This document shows positions 45,866 through 57,199 of a stretch of 64,000 bases of DNA, in pieces. The stretch is taken from NCBI RefSeq assembly GCF_009821115.1, contig NZ_VYTY01000001.1:640811-704810 (forward strand), given 5' to 3'. Source of the DNA: Nitrincola alkalisediminis. GTDB taxonomy: Bacteria > Pseudomonadota > Gammaproteobacteria > Pseudomonadales > Balneatricaceae. Numbering within the stretch: the stretch's first letter is position 1; each line of letters begins with the position of its first letter. The notes below the pieces were generated by a model. It was given only the letters and a program-made list of their open reading frames with translations. It was not told where the DNA came from and did no database searches. Made by a program: the position numbers and the translations under genes.

Positions 45866-48463
45866 TTAAACGCTGGTGGTTGGAATAACAGTTGATGCCT
45901 TTTCTACATACTTGTCCATCTGATCGAAGTTCAAGTAGCGGTAGACTTCAGACGACATGCTATCGAGCTTGCTCGCATAGGCCATGTATTCGTCAACACT
46001 GGGTAACTTGCCTTCAAGTGCAGCGACAGCCGCTAACTCAGCAGAGGCCAAGTACACGTTAGCACCTGTTCCTAAACGGTTAGGGAAGTTACGCGTTGAG
46101 GTTGACACAACCGTGGCTTTGTCAGCAACACGTGCTTGGTTACCCATGCACAATGAACAGCCTGGCATTTCCATGCGTGCACCTGCTTTACCGAAGACAT
46201 TGTAGAAGCCTTCATCAGAGAGCTGTGCGGCATCCATTTTCGTCGGTGGAGCGATCCACATACGGGTTGGAATTGATTTGCCAGAGGCTTCTAGCAGCTT
46301 GCCTGCGGCACGGAAGTGACCGATGTTGGTCATACAAGAACCGATGAAGACTTCATCAATTTTGTCGCCAGCAACGTCTGACAGTAAGCGAGCATCGTCT
46401 GGATCGTTTGGAGCACATAGGATAGGCTCTTTGATTTCAGACATGTCGATTTCGATAACCGTATGGTATTCGGCATCGGCATCGGCACGCATTAGGCTTG
46501 GGTTAGCCAACCATTCTTCCATGCCCTTGATACGACGCTCGATTGTACGTGGGTCGCCATAGCCTTCAGCCAGCATCCACTTCAGCATCACGATGTTTGA
46601 GTTCAGGTATTCTGCAACTGAGCTCTCAGACAGAGTGATGGTGCAGCCTGCAGCAGAGCGCTCAGCAGATGCATCAGACAGTTCGAATGCTTGCTCAACA
46701 GTCAGGTCTTCTAGGCCTTCGATTTCCAGTACACGTCCAGAGAAGACGTTTTTCTTGCCCGCTTTAGCAACGGTCAAGTGGCCTTCTTTGATGGCGTAGT
46801 AAGGAATGGCGTGTACCAGATCACGTAACGTGATGCCAGGGTTACGCGTGCCTTTGAAGCGAACCAGAACAGATTCTGGCATATCCAATGGCATAACACC
46901 TGTTGCGGCCGCAAACGCAACCAAGCCAGAGCCCGCAGGGAAGGAAATCCCCAGTGGGAAACGGGTGTGTGAGTCACCGCCAGTACCCACAGTGTCAGGT
47001 AGCAGCATACGGTTCAACCAAGAGTGAATAACACCGTCGCCTGGGCGCAACGATACACCACCACGATTCATGATGAAGTCAGGTAGTGTGTGGTGAGTGT
47101 TCACGTCAACTGGCTTTGGATACGCCGCTGTGTGGCAGAAAGACTGCATCACAAGATCAGCAGAGAAGCCTAAGCATGCCAAGTCTTTTAGCTCGTCACG
47201 CGTCATAGGGCCAGTGGTGTCTTGTGAGCCAACCGTGGTCATTCTTGGTTCGCAAGAAGTACCAGGGCGAACGCCAGCAACGCCACAGGCTTTACCTACC
47301 ATTTTTTGAGCAAGGGTGTAACCTTTGCCCGTGTCGTTAGGTTGCTCTGGTGTGCGGAAAATATCAATTGGGCCTAGGCCGAGCGCTTCACGCGCTTTTT
47401 GTGTCAGACCGCGACCGATGATCAGCGGAATACGTCCGCCTGCGCGAACTTCATCCAGAAGCATTTGAGTTTTTAATTCAAATCGGCAGAGTTCAGCACC
47501 TGTGTCGTGGTTTTTAGCAACACCTTCATATGGATAGACATCGATGACATCGCCCATATTCATTTGAGTCACGTCCATTTCGATTGGCAGGGCGCCAGCA
47601 TCTTCCATCGTGTTATAGAAAATAGGTGCAATCTTGCCGCCGAAGCAGAAACCGCCAGCACGTTTGTTAGGGATATTGGGGATATCATCACCAAAGAACC
47701 ATAACACAGAGTTGGTTGCAGACTTACGAGAAGAGCCTGTTCCGACAACATCGCCAACGTACGCAACAGGGAAGCCTTTTGCTTTAACGGCTTCAATTTG
47801 TGTTAACGGACCTGTTGTGCCTGGGTTAACTGGCTCAATGCCTTCACGCTCCATTTTAAGCATGGCGTTTGCGTGAAGTGGGATGTCTGGGCGTGACCAA
47901 GCATCTGGAGCAGGTGACAAGTCATCTGTGTTGGTTTCGCCAGGTACTTTAAAGACAGTAACGGTTATTTTTTCAGCCACTTCTGGCTTGGAAGTAAACC
48001 ACTCGCCAGCCGCCCAGGATTCCATGACCTGCTTAGCAAAGGCGTTGCCTGCTTCGGCTTTGTCTTGAACATCGTGGAATGCATCAAACATCAATAAGGT
48101 GTGAGATAAAGCTTTAACAGCGGTTGGAGCCAAAGCTTCATGGTCTAATGCGCTGATCAATGGCTGAATGTTGTAGCCGCCAAGCATCGTGCCTAGCAAT
48201 TCAACCGCTTTTACAGGAGAAACAAGAGGAGTGGTGACTTCACCCTTAGCAACAGCATCTAAAAAGCCCGCTTTTACGTATGCTGCTTGGTCAACACCGG
48301 CTGGAACACGGTTGGTCAACAGATCTAGGAGAAACTCTTCTTCGCCTGCTGGTGGATTCTTAACCAGATCAACCAGTGCTGCTGTTTGCTCTGGATCCAG
48401 TGGCTTTGGTGGAATGCCTTCTAAGGCACGTTCTTCGACATGTTTACGGTAAGCTTCAAGCAC
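45866..48463 (-). CDS. acnB: Bifunctional aconitate hydratase 2 / 2-methylisocitrate dehydratase
   Basis: AcnB isomerises citrate to isocitrate in the TCA cycle and also handles methylcitrate-cycle intermediates. The 865-residue length and N-terminal HEAT-like domain ([34 protein letters not shown]) mark AcnB. The swivel segment [21 protein letters not shown] precedes the aconitase core, with cluster cysteines in [16 protein letters not shown] and [13 protein letters not shown]. The start is GTG 48463. Its upstream region has a sigma-70-like promoter and a palindrome identical to the one ahead of the prp operon. Confidence 0.97.
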   Translation of the reverse strand: MLEAYRKHVEERALEGIPPKPLDPEQTAALVDLVKNPPAGEEEFLLDLLTNRVPAGVDQAAYVKAGFLDAVAKGEVTTPLVSPVKAVELLGTMLGGYNIQPLISALDHEALAPTAVKALSHTLLMFDAFHDVQDKAEAGNAFAKQVMESWAAGEWFTSKPEVAEKITVTVFKVPGETNTDDLSPAPDAWSRPDIPLHANAMLKMEREGIEPVNPGTTGPLTQIEAVKAKGFPVAYVGDVVGTGSSRKSATNSVLWFFGDDIPNIPNKRAGGFCFGGKIAPIFYNTMEDAGALPIEMDVTQMNMGDVIDVYPYEGVAKNHDTGAELCRFELKTQMLLDEVRAGGRIPLIIGRGLTQKAREALGLGPIDIFRTPEQPNDTGKGYTLAQKMVGKACGVAGVRPGTSCEPRMTTVGSQDTTGPMTRDELKDLACLGFSADLVMQSFCHTAAYPKPVDVNTHHTLPDFIMNRGGVSLRPGDGVIHSWLNRMLLPDTVGTGGDSHTRFPLGISFPAGSGLVAFAAATGVMPLDMPESVLVRFKGTRNPGITLRDLVHAIPYYAIKEGHLTVAKAGKKNVFSGRVLEIEGLEDLTVEQAFELSDASAERSAAGCTITLSESSVAEYLNSNIVMLKWMLAEGYGDPRTIERRIKGMEEWLANPSLMRADADAEYHTVIEIDMSEIKEPILCAPNDPDDARLLSDVAGDKIDEVFIGSCMTNIGHFRAAGKLLEASGKSIPTRMWIAPPTKMDAAQLSDEGFYNVFGKAGARMEMPGCSLCMGNQARVADKATVVSTSTRNFPNRLGTGANVYLASAELAAVAALEGKLPSVDEYMAYASKLDSMSSEVYRYLNFDQMDKYVEKASTVIPTTSV

Positions 48464-48560
48464 GATTTAGCCCTCATCTGTTGTCACAATCGTACATCGG
48501 ACATGAATTCTGCCGATGCCGGTTCGAATAATATGTTATCGAATGTGGATTGGCGGTGGA

Positions 48561-48589
48561 ATTCTAGCCTATGGGGGCGCTAAAGTTAA
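48561..48589 (-). promoter_or_regulatory. Sigma-70-type promoter of acnB
   Basis: Reading the minus strand, TTAACT (48589-48584) and TAGAAT (48566-48561) are 17 bases apart, a good -35/-10 pair. The palindrome ATTGTCGACAAT lies 2 bases upstream of the -35. Confidence 0.55.
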
Positions 48590-48591
48590 GT

Positions 48592-48603
48592 ATTGTCGAC
48601 AAT
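48592..48603. promoter_or_regulatory. ATTGTCGACAAT operator upstream of acnB
   Basis: A perfect 12-bp palindrome identical to the site at 56461-56472 in front of the prp regulator gene. It sits next to the acnB -35, so the prp GntR regulator probably acts on acnB too. Confidence 0.7.
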
Positions 48604-48793
48604 CCTGAGCTTAGACTTTGTACCAACGTAATGGACTATAGGCCTTTAATCTATAAATCGCATTAGTCGAAAAGATATGTTTCAATAGTCTGCGATGTAC
48701 GCGTATAAAGGATGATAGAGCCTATGTCTGGTCTCATTGTTCGGGGTATGATGTTACTCGCATTTTTAAGGTTAATTAGGTTTAGTGTACTAC

Positions 48794-49903
48794 ATGGATA
48801 AAGAACAGCTTAAATCACGAGTCTACGAAGTTGCAGATGACTTGCTTTTATCAGCGAGCTATCCGAGATCAGAAGCGATAGCCGAAACGCTTGAGATCGA
48901 GTCTGAAGAGGTTTCTCGTTACCTTTCGCAGTGGTGGTATGAGCTGCCTCAGCGAATCGTTATGACGGATCGAACGGATCGCGCGATTAGTGTGCCAGGG
49001 ATGCCGGATACACTGGCGCAGGCCTTTACTCGAATTTGGCTGCATGCACTGCAAGAAGCGAATTCAAAAGTGAATTTTACTCGGCAAATGGTGGATGTGG
49101 GTCTTGAGGAAGATCGGCGTGTTAATGACGATGCCTTGCAAAAGTCACAGCATCTCTATTTAGAGCTCGAAAGTCGCTACCGTGAGCAGTCACTCAAGCT
49201 TGAGGAATCACGAGAGCAGTTTAAAGCACTCGAGGCCGAAATTGCGGTTCTAAAAAATAATTTAGCCATTGAAACGAACACTCGCAAAAAAGAAGAGCAG
49301 TCGCGCGTTACCATAGAGCATGAATTAGCGCAGCTGCGTAAAGCCCATGACGATGCTAAACGCGTCTTTGACCAACGTATCAAAGACGAGCAGCGGCATA
49401 TGATGGAAGCGATTGCGAAAGAGGAAGTGGATACGCGCTATTATCGAAACACCCTTGAAAAAGTGCGTGAAGAGGCCAGTAAAAAAGAGTCTGAGCTGGT
49501 GCGTGAGATTCATGACTTGCAGGCACGTATTGCACGCAAGGACGTTAAAACCGATACGCTAAAGTCGCAAGTTAAGAGCCAAGAAGCTGAACTCTTGAAG
49601 TATAAGCAAGACAGCGGTGTGCTTCAGCGTGATCTGTCGCGTGTTAATGCTCAGCTTTTAACCGAGGTGAACAAAACGAAGCGACTGGAAGCAAAGGTTA
49701 AAGAGCTGCAAGAAGACATTCGACGCCTTAATCAGAAACACATTACGGCTTCCAATGAGAATGCTAAGCGCGAAAATATTCTGCGCTCTCAATTAGTAGA
49801 GAAAGAAAACATCATCATTCGGGCTGAAGCTAAGGTGAACTCATTAGAGAAACGGATTATTAGCAATGATGAGGAAATCCGTCGTTTAAGCTCACGAGTT
49901 TGA
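48794..49903 (+). CDS. KfrA-like N-terminal DNA-binding, coiled-coil protein
   Basis: The 369-residue protein begins with a domain resembling the KfrA_N plasmid DNA-binding region (LLLSASYPRSEAIAETLEIESEEVSRYLSQWWYELPQRI). From about residue 110 to the end it is a nearly continuous heptad coiled coil (for example LEESREQFKALEAEIAVLKNNL, LEAKVKELQEDIRRLNQ). KfrA proteins are plasmid repressors with segregation roles; chromosomal versions are not well studied. I used the ATG at 48794 over GTG 48785; no strong ribosome site decides. It is divergent from acnB and upstream of cysB. Confidence 0.75.
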   Translation: MDKEQLKSRVYEVADDLLLSASYPRSEAIAETLEIESEEVSRYLSQWWYELPQRIVMTDRTDRAISVPGMPDTLAQAFTRIWLHALQEANSKVNFTRQMVDVGLEEDRRVNDDALQKSQHLYLELESRYREQSLKLEESREQFKALEAEIAVLKNNLAIETNTRKKEEQSRVTIEHELAQLRKAHDDAKRVFDQRIKDEQRHMMEAIAKEEVDTRYYRNTLEKVREEASKKESELVREIHDLQARIARKDVKTDTLKSQVKSQEAELLKYKQDSGVLQRDLSRVNAQLLTEVNKTKRLEAKVKELQEDIRRLNQKHITASNENAKRENILRSQLVEKENIIIRAEAKVNSLEKRIISNDEEIRRLSSRV

Positions 49904-49981
49904 TGATTATTTGATCAGAAAATTGGCGAGTGTCTAAACTTCTGTTATTCTTGTCTGTTATAAATGATTAACTTTTTATAA

Positions 49982-50971
<990 letters not shown>

Positions 50972-51051
50972 GACAAAACCCTAAGGATTTTGTTGAATAT
51001 CAATCTGTCACCCAGTAGATTAGCCTTTTTAAATCAATAGTGGAGGTGTTT

Positions 51052-51669
51052 GTGGAGTTAGCCTGTCTTGACCTAGAAGGGGTGTTGGTTCCTGAAATCT
51101 GGATTGCGTTCGCAGAGGAGACAGGGATTGAAGCGTTAAAAGCCACGACCCGAGATATTCCAGATTACGACGTCTTGATGAAGCAGCGCCTGCGTATTCT
51201 GGATGAGCATGGATTGACCTTGCCGCAAATTCAAGAAACGATCAGTCGTTTAGCGCCGCTGGAAGGCGCGGTAGAGTTTGTTAACTGGTTAAGAGAGCGC
51301 TTTCAGGTTGTTATTCTTTCAGACACTTTCTATGAGTTTTCACAGCCCTTAATGCGTCAGTTGGGTTTTCCAACCTTACTCTGTCACAAGTTAGAAGTTG
51401 ATGGTCAGGGGCGTATTACAGGCTATACCTTGCGTCAAAGAGATCCAAAGCGTCAGTCAGTGCGCGCCTTTCAATTATTGAATTATCGCGTCATCGCGAC
51501 GGGTGACTCTTACAACGACACCACGATGCTGACACAGGCCGAATCCGGTATTCTGTTTCATGCTCCCGATAATGTCATCCAAGAGTTCCCCCAATTCCCG
51601 GCGGTGCACACCTATGAAGACTTAAAGAAAGAGTTTATCAAGGCCAGTGTGAGGGATTTGACCCTATAA
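51052..51669 (+). CDS. thrH: Bifunctional phosphoserine phosphatase / homoserine phosphotransferase ThrH
   Basis: ThrH of Pseudomonas dephosphorylates phosphoserine and can transfer the phosphate to homoserine. The 205-residue HAD protein starts MELACLDLEGVLVPEIWIAFAE, with the nucleophile aspartate in DLEGV, ILSDTFYEFSQPLMRQLGFPTLLCHKLE in the middle and ATGDSYNDTTML as the acidic motif. I chose GTG 51052 because GGAGGT lies just upstream and the family start is then exact; a GTG at 51040 is the longer alternative. Confidence 0.94.
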   Translation: MELACLDLEGVLVPEIWIAFAEETGIEALKATTRDIPDYDVLMKQRLRILDEHGLTLPQIQETISRLAPLEGAVEFVNWLRERFQVVILSDTFYEFSQPLMRQLGFPTLLCHKLEVDGQGRITGYTLRQRDPKRQSVRAFQLLNYRVIATGDSYNDTTMLTQAESGILFHAPDNVIQEFPQFPAVHTYEDLKKEFIKASVRDLTL

Positions 51670-51715
51670 GGTAAAATGCCTCTACCCAAGCGAACTTGGG
51701 TAGAGGTGTGATGGA

Positions 51716-53596
51716 TTACACTTTAAAGCGATCGGTGAGGGATTTTAGCGTATTTGCCATATCACTCAACTCTCTTGAACGTCCTCTTGAAATATCAGCT
51801 TGATCGGCTAAATTGTCAGCCAATAGCTTAATACGCTCAGTATTGCCGCTAATTTCAGTGGTCACTGCGTTTTGTTCTTCAACCGCACTGGCAATTTGCA
51901 CAGCCATGTCGCTGATGTCGCAGCTTGCTTTATCAATTAACTGAAGACGGCTAGCGGCCTGTTCGGCACGCTCTGCGTTTTCGTAGGCTTGATCGAGACT
52001 GCTCGTCATCATGGTGACGGAACGAGAGGTTGAGTGCTGGAGTTCGCTAATCATCTTTTGAATTTCTTCAGTTGCTTGATGCGTGCGTTGGGACAGCGTT
52101 CGCACCTCATCCGCAACAACAGCAAAGCCACGACCTTGATCACCGGCTCTAGCGGCTTCAATGGCGGCATTTAATGCCAATAAGTTGGTCTGCTCAGCAA
52201 TCCCTTGAATATTAACCAAAATGCTGGAAATGTTTTGAACATGGCCATTAACATCATTAATGGCACTGGTGCTAAGCGAGATTTGCTCTGCAAGCTCTGT
52301 TGTTTTAATGCGGTTTTCATTTACAACGGACAAGCCTAGCTGAGTTGAATCGGCCGCATTGCGGGCTGCCAGAGCGGTTTTTTCGGCATTGCCTGCGATT
52401 TCTCCTGTCGCACAGGACATTTCTTGAGCCGCAGTTGCTAGTTGGGTCAGTTCTTGATGCTGATCTGCTATCTGATCCAAGTTCAGTTTTACTTGCGTAG
52501 CCGTGTTGCTGGCATCGTCTTTAATGCGGTTTGCCAGATGAATAATTTCTTGGATGGTTTGGCGCAGATTGTTGGTGAACTTGTTAAACGCATGGCTCAT
52601 GCGACCAAACTCATCATCAGTGTCGGCATTGAGTTTGCGCGTTAAATCGCCTTCACCTTCAGAAATGTCGTCTAGTGCTTTTGCAAGACTTTTTAGCGGG
52701 CGCATTAAGTACTGAACAAGCAGGTAAAGTAAGAGTGCGGCAATGCCTAGAATCAAAATACTCAATATGCCTAAACGCCAAGCTAGGGTGTTCATTGCTG
52801 CATAGGCATCACTGCGTTTGACCAAGAGTAAAAAAGTCCAATCTGCCGACTCTATCTTGATGGAAGACAACAGCCACTTTTCACCCTTGTAGTGTATGTC
52901 GTTGATGCTGTAGACAGCAGGAATAGTCGTATTCGTCAGCAGCTGTGATACGGGTTTGCTCACTTGAGAGGCGTCTGGGTGCGCGATAATTTTCATATCC
53001 TTGTCTAGCATCCACACTTCCGATGTCCAGCGTGAATCAATCGCTAAGAGTTGGGTGATGACATTTTTTATACTGATGTCACTGCCGATTACTCCACGTG
53101 CACCGTTGCGTAAAGGAGCTGCCAACGAAATAATCAATTCTCCACTGCCTGCATCGACATAGGGTGGGGTAACGACCATGCGATTTGCTTGCAAGGCTTG
53201 TTGATACCAGGGGCGTGTTCTTGGGTCGTAATCCGAAGGGAGTGAGGCGGGCGGTTGAGATTGCCACATACCGCCTTGGTCTGTTCCAGCATAGACAAGA
53301 TCAAAATTACCCGCGATACGCGAGAGGGTTAGCGGTGCCTTTGCTTCATCATCGCTTCCCGGCAGTTCAGCCGTGAGTGCGTGAATAATATCAAATTTCG
53401 CATTTAGCCAGCCGTTGGCGAAGGTTTGTATGTTTTTTAATGTACTGTTGATCTCGGCTTGAATGCCATTGTTTACTTCTTGTTGAAGTAAGCGAGAAGA
53501 CAGAATCCCTAAGGAAACCAAGGCAATAATCAGCAATGCGAGCATTGAACTGAGAATCTTTGATTGAAATGAAAGTGGCATCTGCGGAAGCCCCAT
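51716..53596 (-). CDS. Methyl-accepting chemotaxis protein with dCache sensor
   Basis: The 626-residue receptor has a first membrane helix at about 15-36, a periplasmic double-Cache sensor to about 275 ([39 protein letters not shown] and [12 protein letters not shown] are typical), a second helix at about 278-300, a HAMP domain ([26 protein letters not shown]) and the cytoplasmic signalling domain with the hairpin [37 protein letters not shown]. dCache sensors of this form often bind amino acids or amines; the ligand cannot be stated. No C-terminal CheR pentapeptide is present. Confidence 0.94.
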   Translation of the reverse strand: MGLPQMPLSFQSKILSSMLALLIIALVSLGILSSRLLQQEVNNGIQAEINSTLKNIQTFANGWLNAKFDIIHALTAELPGSDDEAKAPLTLSRIAGNFDLVYAGTDQGGMWQSQPPASLPSDYDPRTRPWYQQALQANRMVVTPPYVDAGSGELIISLAAPLRNGARGVIGSDISIKNVITQLLAIDSRWTSEVWMLDKDMKIIAHPDASQVSKPVSQLLTNTTIPAVYSINDIHYKGEKWLLSSIKIESADWTFLLLVKRSDAYAAMNTLAWRLGILSILILGIAALLLYLLVQYLMRPLKSLAKALDDISEGEGDLTRKLNADTDDEFGRMSHAFNKFTNNLRQTIQEIIHLANRIKDDASNTATQVKLNLDQIADQHQELTQLATAAQEMSCATGEIAGNAEKTALAARNAADSTQLGLSVVNENRIKTTELAEQISLSTSAINDVNGHVQNISSILVNIQGIAEQTNLLALNAAIEAARAGDQGRGFAVVADEVRTLSQRTHQATEEIQKMISELQHSTSRSVTMMTSSLDQAYENAERAEQAASRLQLIDKASCDISDMAVQIASAVEEQNAVTTEISGNTERIKLLADNLADQADISRGRSRELSDMANTLKSLTDRFKV

Positions 53597-53793
53597 AGTC
53601 TGTACTGTTTATGAGTTATAATGTATCTATGCCTTATGCTTGGCACTTGTCAGGTTGAAGTTGTGCATCGTCTTATAGGCAGTACTCCACGAGGATAGGC
53701 TTAATTCTATTCAGACAATAGTATTAAGCAGGGTGATTAAAGAATTGTTAATAAACTGACATCTGTCAAATGAAAGCCATGCAATTCGCGAAT

Positions 53794-55179
53794 TTAGGAA
53801 CCCAAAAAGTGTTCTTCAAGGTTTTGAAGCAAATTGTTGACCTTGTTAAAGGTTTCCTGATACTCCGATGCGATATCTGAATCAGCGACTATGCCACCAC
53901 CGGCCCAGCAGTATATCTGTTGCCTCTCGCACAAAAGGGTGCGAATAGTAATGCTGCTGTTCATATGCCCACAGGCGCTAATGTACGCGATGGATCCACA
54001 ATAAATTGAGCGGCGATGTGGCTCAAGTTCATCAATGATTTCCATGGCTCGAATCTTGGGTGCGCCGGTAATTGACCCCCCTGGAAAGCTGTGTTTTAAC
54101 AGATCAAGCGGTGTGTGAGACTTGTCCAGTGTGCCAGTAATGCTGCTGACGAGATGATGCACATTTGGATAGGTCTCTAAGGAGAAAAGCTCAGGCACTT
54201 TGACGGAGCCGGGCTGGCAAACTTTGCTGAGATCGTTGCGCAGTAAGTCGACGATCATTAGATTCTCTGCACGATCTTTTTCAGAATGGCTAAGTTCTTC
54301 TTGCAAGGCTAAGTCGAGGTTCGGGTCTGAGTGGCGTGGACGCGTGCCTTTAATGGGGCGCGTTTCAACCTCTCCTTGAGCATTGCACCATAAAAAACGC
54401 TCTGGTGATAACGACAGAACCGCGCCTTGATCATTTTCTAGATACGCTGCATAGGGAGTCGGGGCAATGCGCTTTAATGCCGTCCAGGCCTGCCAAGGGT
54501 CTCCTTCGAACGAGGATTGGAAGCGCTGCGCAAAATTAATTTGGTACACGTCACCTGCGTGGATGTACTCATCCACTTTATTCAGTGCGGACGCATAGTC
54601 TTCGGCACTGAGATTGCTGGCGAAGGGCGCGTTGAGCTTGAATGCTTGACGTGTCGGTGACGCAGTCGGATTGGTGAGGCGCTCGACTAAACGCTCAATC
54701 TCTTGGCGGTCGACCCATTCAGAATGAAAGACCAAGTGACTGTGTTGTTGGTGGTGATCAATCACCACGGCCCAAAGGTAGCGTCCAATCTCAAGATCTG
54801 GGTAAGCAATATCGGCTTTGGCTATTGATGGAAGGGTTTCGAGGTGGCGACCAAGATCATAACTGAACGAACCGATCAAGCCTGTGTTGAAGGGGCCGTT
54901 AAGGTCTGAGGGCGTCTTTAGCTCTGCTAACCATGCATTTAAGATTGAAAAGGGCTCGCGTTGAGTCAGGGTCCAATCTGAAGATGCTGTCTCACGAGTC
55001 CAAGTGCCTTGCTCGTTCACGCGTAACTTACGATCAGGTGCTGCGGCAATAATGTCGTATCGTCCAAACTGACTGTCAGGTTGACAGCTATCCAAGAGGA
55101 CGGCGTCACCCAGTTCGCGAATTTGGTTAAAAATCTCGATTGCTGTCAATTTGAAAGGAAGCGAAATGTACTCAATCAC
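53794..55179 (-). CDS. pabB: Aminodeoxychorismate synthase component I
   Basis: PabB converts chorismate and ammonia to aminodeoxychorismate for folate synthesis. The 461 residues have the chorismate-enzyme core, with the PIKGT motif (VETRPIKGTRPRH) whose lysine marks PabB rather than TrpE, then KDRAENLMIVDLLRNDLSKV, GGSITGAPKIRAMEIIDELE and WAGGGIVADSD. I prefer GTG 55179 with AGGG upstream; a TTG at 55197 would add six residues. No pabC or pabA is adjacent, and it is a single gene here. Confidence 0.93.
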   Translation of the reverse strand: MIEYISLPFKLTAIEIFNQIRELGDAVLLDSCQPDSQFGRYDIIAAAPDRKLRVNEQGTWTRETASSDWTLTQREPFSILNAWLAELKTPSDLNGPFNTGLIGSFSYDLGRHLETLPSIAKADIAYPDLEIGRYLWAVVIDHHQQHSHLVFHSEWVDRQEIERLVERLTNPTASPTRQAFKLNAPFASNLSAEDYASALNKVDEYIHAGDVYQINFAQRFQSSFEGDPWQAWTALKRIAPTPYAAYLENDQGAVLSLSPERFLWCNAQGEVETRPIKGTRPRHSDPNLDLALQEELSHSEKDRAENLMIVDLLRNDLSKVCQPGSVKVPELFSLETYPNVHHLVSSITGTLDKSHTPLDLLKHSFPGGSITGAPKIRAMEIIDELEPHRRSIYCGSIAYISACGHMNSSITIRTLLCERQQIYCWAGGGIVADSDIASEYQETFNKVNNLLQNLEEHFLGS

Positions 55180-55287
55180 CGTGCAGCCCTGTGACAAAAG
55201 TCTAATTCTACTCTGCTTGTTACGCTTAGGCGAGATTGTTCGTTAACAAAGGTATACTGTTCACTTCATTTAAGTTTGGGTTAGGTT

Positions 55288-56148
55288 ATGCGAAAAATTT
55301 GCCCTAGTGAAAAACATCAGCTACTTGTGCCGGATCAACGTATCGTTTATCGGCTTTATCGTCATCCCAATGCCTTGTCTTCACGTCGCTTGGTGCTTTT
55401 GCATGGGGCAGGGGTTGCAGGTCAAGACACCTGGGAAATGTTGATTCAGTGCACCCAGCAATGGCGCGAAATACTCGTACCGGATTTACGAGGTGCGGGT
55501 GAAACTCAATATCTTGATGGGGTAGAGCACCCCTTTACCCTAGTCGACCTTGTAAATGATGTGGCGCATTTGGTTGATCATCTGGATTGGAGGGTTTTTG
55601 ATTTAGGTGGTTATTCATTGGGTGGCTTGGTGTCTATGCTGTTAAAAGCGCGTTTCACTGACCGAGTCGAAAAACAATATCTGCTCGAATCCGCCTTGCT
55701 GGATCGCAGCAGTCTCGATGACACAATTCGATTGCGTGATCGATATTCGCAAGCCGCCGAGTTCCTGCGCTCTCAAGATCAGGAGCAGGGGATACGTCAG
55801 TTTTTGGACACCATCTCGCCGAATCGAAAAACCACGGCGCAAGTGGATGATCTAGCCGTGAGTCGTTTGGCACGACGTCCTGTAGGATTTTCTTGGGCGC
55901 TGGATGCGGTGAGTCAAGGGATTCGGCAGTTGGATCGATCCCAGTTATTGGCGGCCCAAGGTGACGTGACAAGCTTTATCGGAAGCCAAAGTGTGCAGAT
56001 GATGCACCAGTTGCACTTGCAGTTGGCTGAACAAATGCCGAATTGGCACTATATTATGGTGCCCGGTACAGACCATTCCTTACCTTTTCAGAAGCCTCGG
56101 CAAATCGCCAGGGTTATGAATGATGAGTTGCTTCGTTATTTGTCTTGA
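55288..56148 (+). CDS. Alpha/beta hydrolase
   Basis: The 286-residue protein has the alpha/beta-hydrolase fold: the oxyanion-region LLHGAGVAGQDTWEML near residue 37, the nucleophile elbow GGYSLGGLVS with serine near residue 111, and the C-terminal histidine in GTDHSLPFQKPRQIARVM. Physiological substrate is unknown; the sequence does not identify an esterase, lipase or haloperoxidase class. Divergent from pabB; no operon partner. Confidence 0.85.
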   Translation: MRKICPSEKHQLLVPDQRIVYRLYRHPNALSSRRLVLLHGAGVAGQDTWEMLIQCTQQWREILVPDLRGAGETQYLDGVEHPFTLVDLVNDVAHLVDHLDWRVFDLGGYSLGGLVSMLLKARFTDRVEKQYLLESALLDRSSLDDTIRLRDRYSQAAEFLRSQDQEQGIRQFLDTISPNRKTTAQVDDLAVSRLARRPVGFSWALDAVSQGIRQLDRSQLLAAQGDVTSFIGSQSVQMMHQLHLQLAEQMPNWHYIMVPGTDHSLPFQKPRQIARVMNDELLRYLS

Positions 56149-56382
56149 TCGCGAGGCGTCAGGTGCTTAATCGGCTTTTCCGCAGTAGGTCAGTACACAG
56201 TCTGACAGGCTGCTAGGAAAAGCCTCGTGTCCCTTCAGGAATTCACTGGATTGTAGACAGTTCTATGGCTTCTGTTTATGTGTTCAAGGCGTTATTTTGA
56301 TCAATTCTTAAAAATCTGTTTATTTTCAAATATTTAATTTTTTTCTTCAATACGGGTAAATCTTAATCCGAATTTCATACTT

Positions 56383-56399
56383 TTGTCTAGTGTAGACAA
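56383..56399. promoter_or_regulatory. Upstream palindrome of the prp promoter
   Basis: TTGTCTA-GTG-TAGACAA is a perfect 7-3-7 palindrome just upstream of the -35. It shares the half-site TTGTC/GACAA with the downstream operator but with wider spacing, and the layout of the dctPQM palindrome at 10789. Confidence 0.55.
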
Positions 56400-56417
56400 T
56401 TTAGTCCGTTTCGGGTG

Positions 56418-56446
56418 TTGACTGGTCGTTTTTTGCTCGGTAATGT
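56418..56446 (+). promoter_or_regulatory. Sigma-70-type promoter of the gntR-prp operon
   Basis: TTGACT (56418-56423) and TAATGT (56441-56446) are separated by exactly 17 bases. A near-palindrome, ATGTAGCGTTACAT (56443-56456), overlaps the -10 and start site. Confidence 0.65.
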
Positions 56447-56460
56447 AGCGTTACATAAAA

Positions 56461-56472
56461 ATTGTCGACAAT
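56461..56472. promoter_or_regulatory. ATTGTCGACAAT operator of the prp operon
   Basis: A perfect 12-bp palindrome just downstream of the predicted transcription start and 14 bases ahead of gntR. This position suits repression by the GntR protein encoded next. An identical copy lies at the acnB promoter. Confidence 0.75.
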
Positions 56473-56485
56473 GTGAAGGGTCGCA

Positions 56486-57199
56486 ATGATAAATAATGAC
56501 AATGTAACGCCTCTCGAACCCGCTACACGCACGTTAGCTGATAAGGTCTGTCAACAGATTGTCACGGCTATCGTCAAGGGCGAGTTACCTCCAGGCTATA
56601 AAATCAGTGAGCCAGAACTGGCTCGTATGTATGGCATCAGTCGTGGGCCGCTTCGAGAAGCGATCCGTCGGTTGGAAGGCCTGCGTCTAATCGAACGAAA
56701 GCCTCATATCGGTGCGCGCGTAGTTAAGCTGTCGGTGCATGAGTTAATTGAAATTTACCATGTGCGCGAAGCACTGGAAGGCATGGCGTGTCGCTTAGCG
56801 GCACAAAACATGACCGACAGTGAAATCACGGCATTAAAGAATTTACTCGACCATCATGAGCGCTCCGTTGAAGAGAAAGAGTGGAGCAGTTACTTCCAAA
56901 AGGAAGGGGACTTGGATTTCCACTACCGAATTGTTCAAGGCAGCAAAAATGAAAAGCTGCTAGAGCTTTTAGGTGCTGATCTATATCACTTGGTTCGGAT
57001 GTACCGTTACCAATTCAGTGTTTCAAGTTCACGTCCCAAGCGTGCACTGAAAGAGCACCGTCAAATCATCGATGCAATAGATGCACGAGATCCCGAATTA
57101 GCAGAAATGTTGATGCGCCGTCACATCAGTGCGGCACGTCGTAATATTGAAAATAAACTGAACACTGTGACTCACTTGAAAGGGGAAAAAAATGGCTAA
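56486..57199 (+). CDS. GntR family (FCD domain) regulator of the methylcitrate operon
   Basis: The 237-residue regulator has a winged helix-turn-helix at about 20-85 ([45 protein letters not shown]) and a C-terminal FCD ligand domain ([42 protein letters not shown] with metal-type histidines). It overlaps prpB by eight bases and is first in the operon, so it very likely controls it in response to a methylcitrate-cycle intermediate. Similar genes head prpBC-acnD-prpF clusters in other gammaproteobacteria (called PrpQ or PrpR by some). Confidence 0.93.
   Translation: MINNDNVTPLEPATRTLADKVCQQIVTAIVKGELPPGYKISEPELARMYGISRGPLREAIRRLEGLRLIERKPHIGARVVKLSVHELIEIYHVREALEGMACRLAAQNMTDSEITALKNLLDHHERSVEEKEWSSYFQKEGDLDFHYRIVQGSKNEKLLELLGADLYHLVRMYRYQFSVSSSRPKRALKEHRQIIDAIDARDPELAEMLMRRHISAARRNIENKLNTVTHLKGEKNG

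Larger units (their letters stand above)
48464..48793. other. Intergenic region between acnB and the KfrA-like gene
   Basis: About 330 bases without a gene. It holds the acnB promoter and the ATTGTCGACAAT palindrome on the acnB side. The AT-rich stretch toward 48790 probably carries the promoter of the KfrA-like gene. I see no other RNA or coding feature. Confidence 0.6.
56149..56485. other. Intergenic region holding the prp promoter
   Basis: A 337-base region between the hydrolase gene and gntR. The left part has a stem-loop, GGCTTTTCC (56173-56181) with GGAAAAGCC (56216-56224), which may end the hydrolase transcript. The right part carries the promoter and two palindromes listed separately. 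Confidence 0.6.
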
